Assembly (NCBI RefSeq): GCF_036924645.1 | Contig: NZ_JAZHRX010000001.1 | Span: 6,971,501 to 7,035,500, forward strand | Length of the DNA: 64,000 nt | Reading direction: 5' to 3' | Source: Bradyrhizobium sp. AZCC 2176 | Lineage (GTDB): Bacteria > Pseudomonadota > Alphaproteobacteria > Rhizobiales > Xanthobacteraceae | In this document: piece by piece, positions 62,516 to 64,000 of the stretch | How positions within the stretch are numbered: the first letter of the stretch is position 1 | How the letters are laid out: every line of letters starts with the position of its first letter | Notes under the pieces: generated by a model | Told to the model about the DNA's origin: nothing | Database searches by the model: none | Seen by the model: the letters and a program-made list of their open reading frames with translations, nothing else | Translations under genes and position numbers: made by a program

Positions 62516-62637
62516 GTCATTCCGGGGCGATGCGAAGCATCGAGCTGTGGTGCGCAATTGCGTGCCTGAGAAGCTCGAGGTTCCCCGATGCGCAATTGCG
62601 CATCCGAGGTCTGGTGCTATGCACCATCCCGGAACGA
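62516..62637. repeat. composite TCATTCCGG-type repeat
   Basis: Outer ends GTCATTCCGG (62516-62525) and CCGGAACGAC (62628-62637, one mismatch). Contains a perfect 18-bp palindrome at 62587-62604 (GATGCGCAATTGCGCATC) and a CGATGC/GCATCG hairpin. Sits between convergent genes. Confidence 0.75.
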
Positions 62638-62647
62638 CGGCAGCAAA

Positions 62648-63622
62648 TCATTGCACCATGAGCGCCACGCGCCCGATCGCCTTGCGGTCGATCAACAGCC
62701 GCATCGCCTTGGCATAATCTTCCAGCGGCAGCCGGTGCGAGACGTTGGGTCGGATCTTTCCGGCTTCCGCCCATTCCGTCAGCGCCTTGATCCTGACCTC
62801 ACCCAGAGCTGGATTTCTCCGCACGGCTTCGCCTGCGCGGACGCCGAGCACGCTCGCGCCCTTGATCATCAGAAGATTGGTCTTCGCAAGCCCGATGCCG
62901 CCGGTGAATCCGATGATCAAAAGCCTTGCGCCCCAGTTGATACATCGCATCGAATTCTCGAATACCTCGCCGCCGACCGGATCGAACACCACGTCGGCGC
63001 CCTGCCCGCCGGTGATGCGCTTGACGGCATCGCGGAACGGCTCCTGGTCGTAACGGATGAGATGATCGGCGCCCCTCGCTTTCGCGATCGCGAGCTTCTC
63101 ATCGCTCGAGGCAGTGGCGATCACGGTCGCTCCCAACATCTTGCCGATTTCGACGGCGGCGAGCCCGACGCCGCCGCCCGCGCCGTGCACCAGCAATACC
63201 TCGCCGGGCTCAAGCCGGCCGCGGTCGATCAGCGCGTGATAGGCCGTGCCGTGACCGGCCAGAAACGTCGCGCCCTCGGCATAATCGAATGTCGACGGCA
63301 GTTTTACGAGTTGCGACGGCGTGGCGACGGCTTCATCGGAATAGGCGCCGTGCCGCATCTTGACCATGACCCTGTCACCTAGCGCAACGCCGTGCGCCTC
63401 ATTGACTTCGACCACGTCGCCGGCGGCTTCGACACCCGACGTGAACGGCAACGGCGGCTTGAGCTGATACTCACCCGCTGCCATCAGGATATCAGGAAAA
63501 TTGATGCCGGCGGCGCGGATGGCGACGCGTACCTGCCCCGGCACCAAGGCTGCTGCCTCAAACGTTTCCAGGCGCAGGCTCTCGGGCGGGCCAAGCTCGC
63601 GGCAGACGACGGCTTTCGGCAT
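62648..63622 (-). CDS. zinc-less quinone oxidoreductase-type MDR protein
   Basis: A 324-residue NADPH-dependent reductase of the QOR subgroup of the medium-chain dehydrogenase/reductase superfamily. GroES-like N-terminal domain (IRAAGINFPDILMAAGEYQLKPPLPFTSGVEAAGDVVEV), then the Rossmann motif LVHGAGGGVGLAAVEIGKMLGA. No Cys/His zinc ligands are seen at the catalytic positions, as expected for quinone reductases. Its ATG overlaps the stop of the upstream isomerase gene (ATGA). Confidence 0.93.
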   Translation of the reverse strand: MPKAVVCRELGPPESLRLETFEAAALVPGQVRVAIRAAGINFPDILMAAGEYQLKPPLPFTSGVEAAGDVVEVNEAHGVALGDRVMVKMRHGAYSDEAVATPSQLVKLPSTFDYAEGATFLAGHGTAYHALIDRGRLEPGEVLLVHGAGGGVGLAAVEIGKMLGATVIATASSDEKLAIAKARGADHLIRYDQEPFRDAVKRITGGQGADVVFDPVGGEVFENSMRCINWGARLLIIGFTGGIGLAKTNLLMIKGASVLGVRAGEAVRRNPALGEVRIKALTEWAEAGKIRPNVSHRLPLEDYAKAMRLLIDRKAIGRVALMVQ

Positions 63623-64000
63623 CAGGCGGCCCGTGCTTTGAGGCGCTCAAGCGCTTCGCGGATAAGCGGCATCCGGTCGTTGCCGAAATACATGTCGGTC
63701 TTGTCGACGAAGATGGTCGGCGAACCAAAACCGCCGCGCGCCATCACCTCATCCGTATTGGCCTTGAGCTGATCCTTGATCGCCTGCTGGCCGATGCCTT
63801 CGAAGAACTTGACGTGATCGACGCCCGCCTTCTTGCAGATTTCGGTCAGCACTGAATCCTGCGAGATGTCCTTGTCGGCGCCCCAATAGGTCTCGAATAC
63901 CGCGGTCGCGAACGGCACCATCTCCTGACCAAGCCAGATGCAGCCGCGCATCGCTTTCACGCTGTTCACCGGAAACACCGTCGGCGGCATCTTGATCGCA
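63622..64000 (-). CDS. 2-hydroxychromene-2-carboxylate isomerase family protein (partial)
   Basis: C-terminal part of a DsbA-like/HCCA isomerase-type thioredoxin-fold protein; the start lies beyond the right edge. Visible segment MRGCIWLGQEMVPFATAVFETYWGADKDISQ, then GVDHVKFFEGIGQQAIKDQL and GGFGSPTIFVDKTDMYFGNDRM. The cis-Pro loop SPTIFVDKTDMYFG is typical of this family. Family members isomerise naphthalene-pathway intermediates or conjugate with glutathione; which applies here is not clear. Stop overlaps the QOR start. Confidence 0.9.
   Translation of the reverse strand, partial: AIKMPPTVFPVNSVKAMRGCIWLGQEMVPFATAVFETYWGADKDISQDSVLTEICKKAGVDHVKFFEGIGQQAIKDQLKANTDEVMARGGFGSPTIFVDKTDMYFGNDRMPLIREALERLKARAA

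Overview
The window looks like a chromosomal segment of a Bradyrhizobium-type alphaproteobacterium (Bradyrhizobium or a close relative in the Nitrobacteraceae). The evidence is the high G+C, the protein set (DUF3126, FolE-HisI next to a NifU-like scaffold, many small secreted proteins of rhizobial type) and the intergenic imperfect palindromes ending in TCATTCCGG or TCATTGC, which are typical of this group. Most of it is core genome: about 66 genes, one tRNA, several intrinsic terminators and few mobile remnants. This assignment rests on recognition by eye, not on a search.

Layout. 0-13 kb: lytic transglycosylase, folE-hisI, NifU-like scaffold, yidD, a coupled pair of an APC permease and a secreted protein, an MFS exporter, thrS (frame broken by one extra base at about 11003) and a nitroreductase. 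13-17.4 kb: envelope and stress functions (secreted protein, patatin, CBS protein, rhomboid). 17.5-24 kb: the most distinctive region, a type I secretion ABC transporter and HlyD-type adaptor downstream of a gene for a GH114-like glycosidase that has no signal peptide, a long Thr/Ser/Gly linker and a duplicated Trp/His-rich C-terminal motif. It is bordered by hairpins and an integrase scar. 24-28 kb: PAS-like protein and a complete polar amino acid ABC importer. 28-31.5 kb: poxB with a crotonase, then a dead acyl-CoA desaturase with a Trp-to-stop change beside its histidine box.

31.6-45 kb: a tandem PilZ protein followed by a BTLCP (LapG-family) protease, small envelope proteins, several hydrolases, a gamma-carbonic anhydrase-like protein, cysE and membrane proteins of unknown role. 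45-50.3 kb: zinc-finger protein, FAD monooxygenase, lipoprotein, tRNA-Leu(UAA), a TMEM175-type channel, a PlsC acyltransferase and an alpha/beta hydrolase.

50.4-62.5 kb: a divergent peptide or amide utilisation locus. On the minus strand lie a DppA-like binding protein, two permeases and a fused double ATPase. On the plus strand lie an M20 peptidase, an MlrC-like M81 peptidase, a second M20 amidohydrolase, an amidase and an enoyl-CoA hydratase. Together they suggest uptake of an oligopeptide-like or N-acylated compound, hydrolysis of its amide bonds and entry of the acid part into beta-oxidation. The right edge holds a quinone oxidoreductase and a truncated 2-hydroxychromene-2-carboxylate isomerase.

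Two genes (thrS and a small conserved protein at 33.4-33.7 kb) each carry a single extra base. As thrS is normally essential, assembly or read error is a serious possibility for both.
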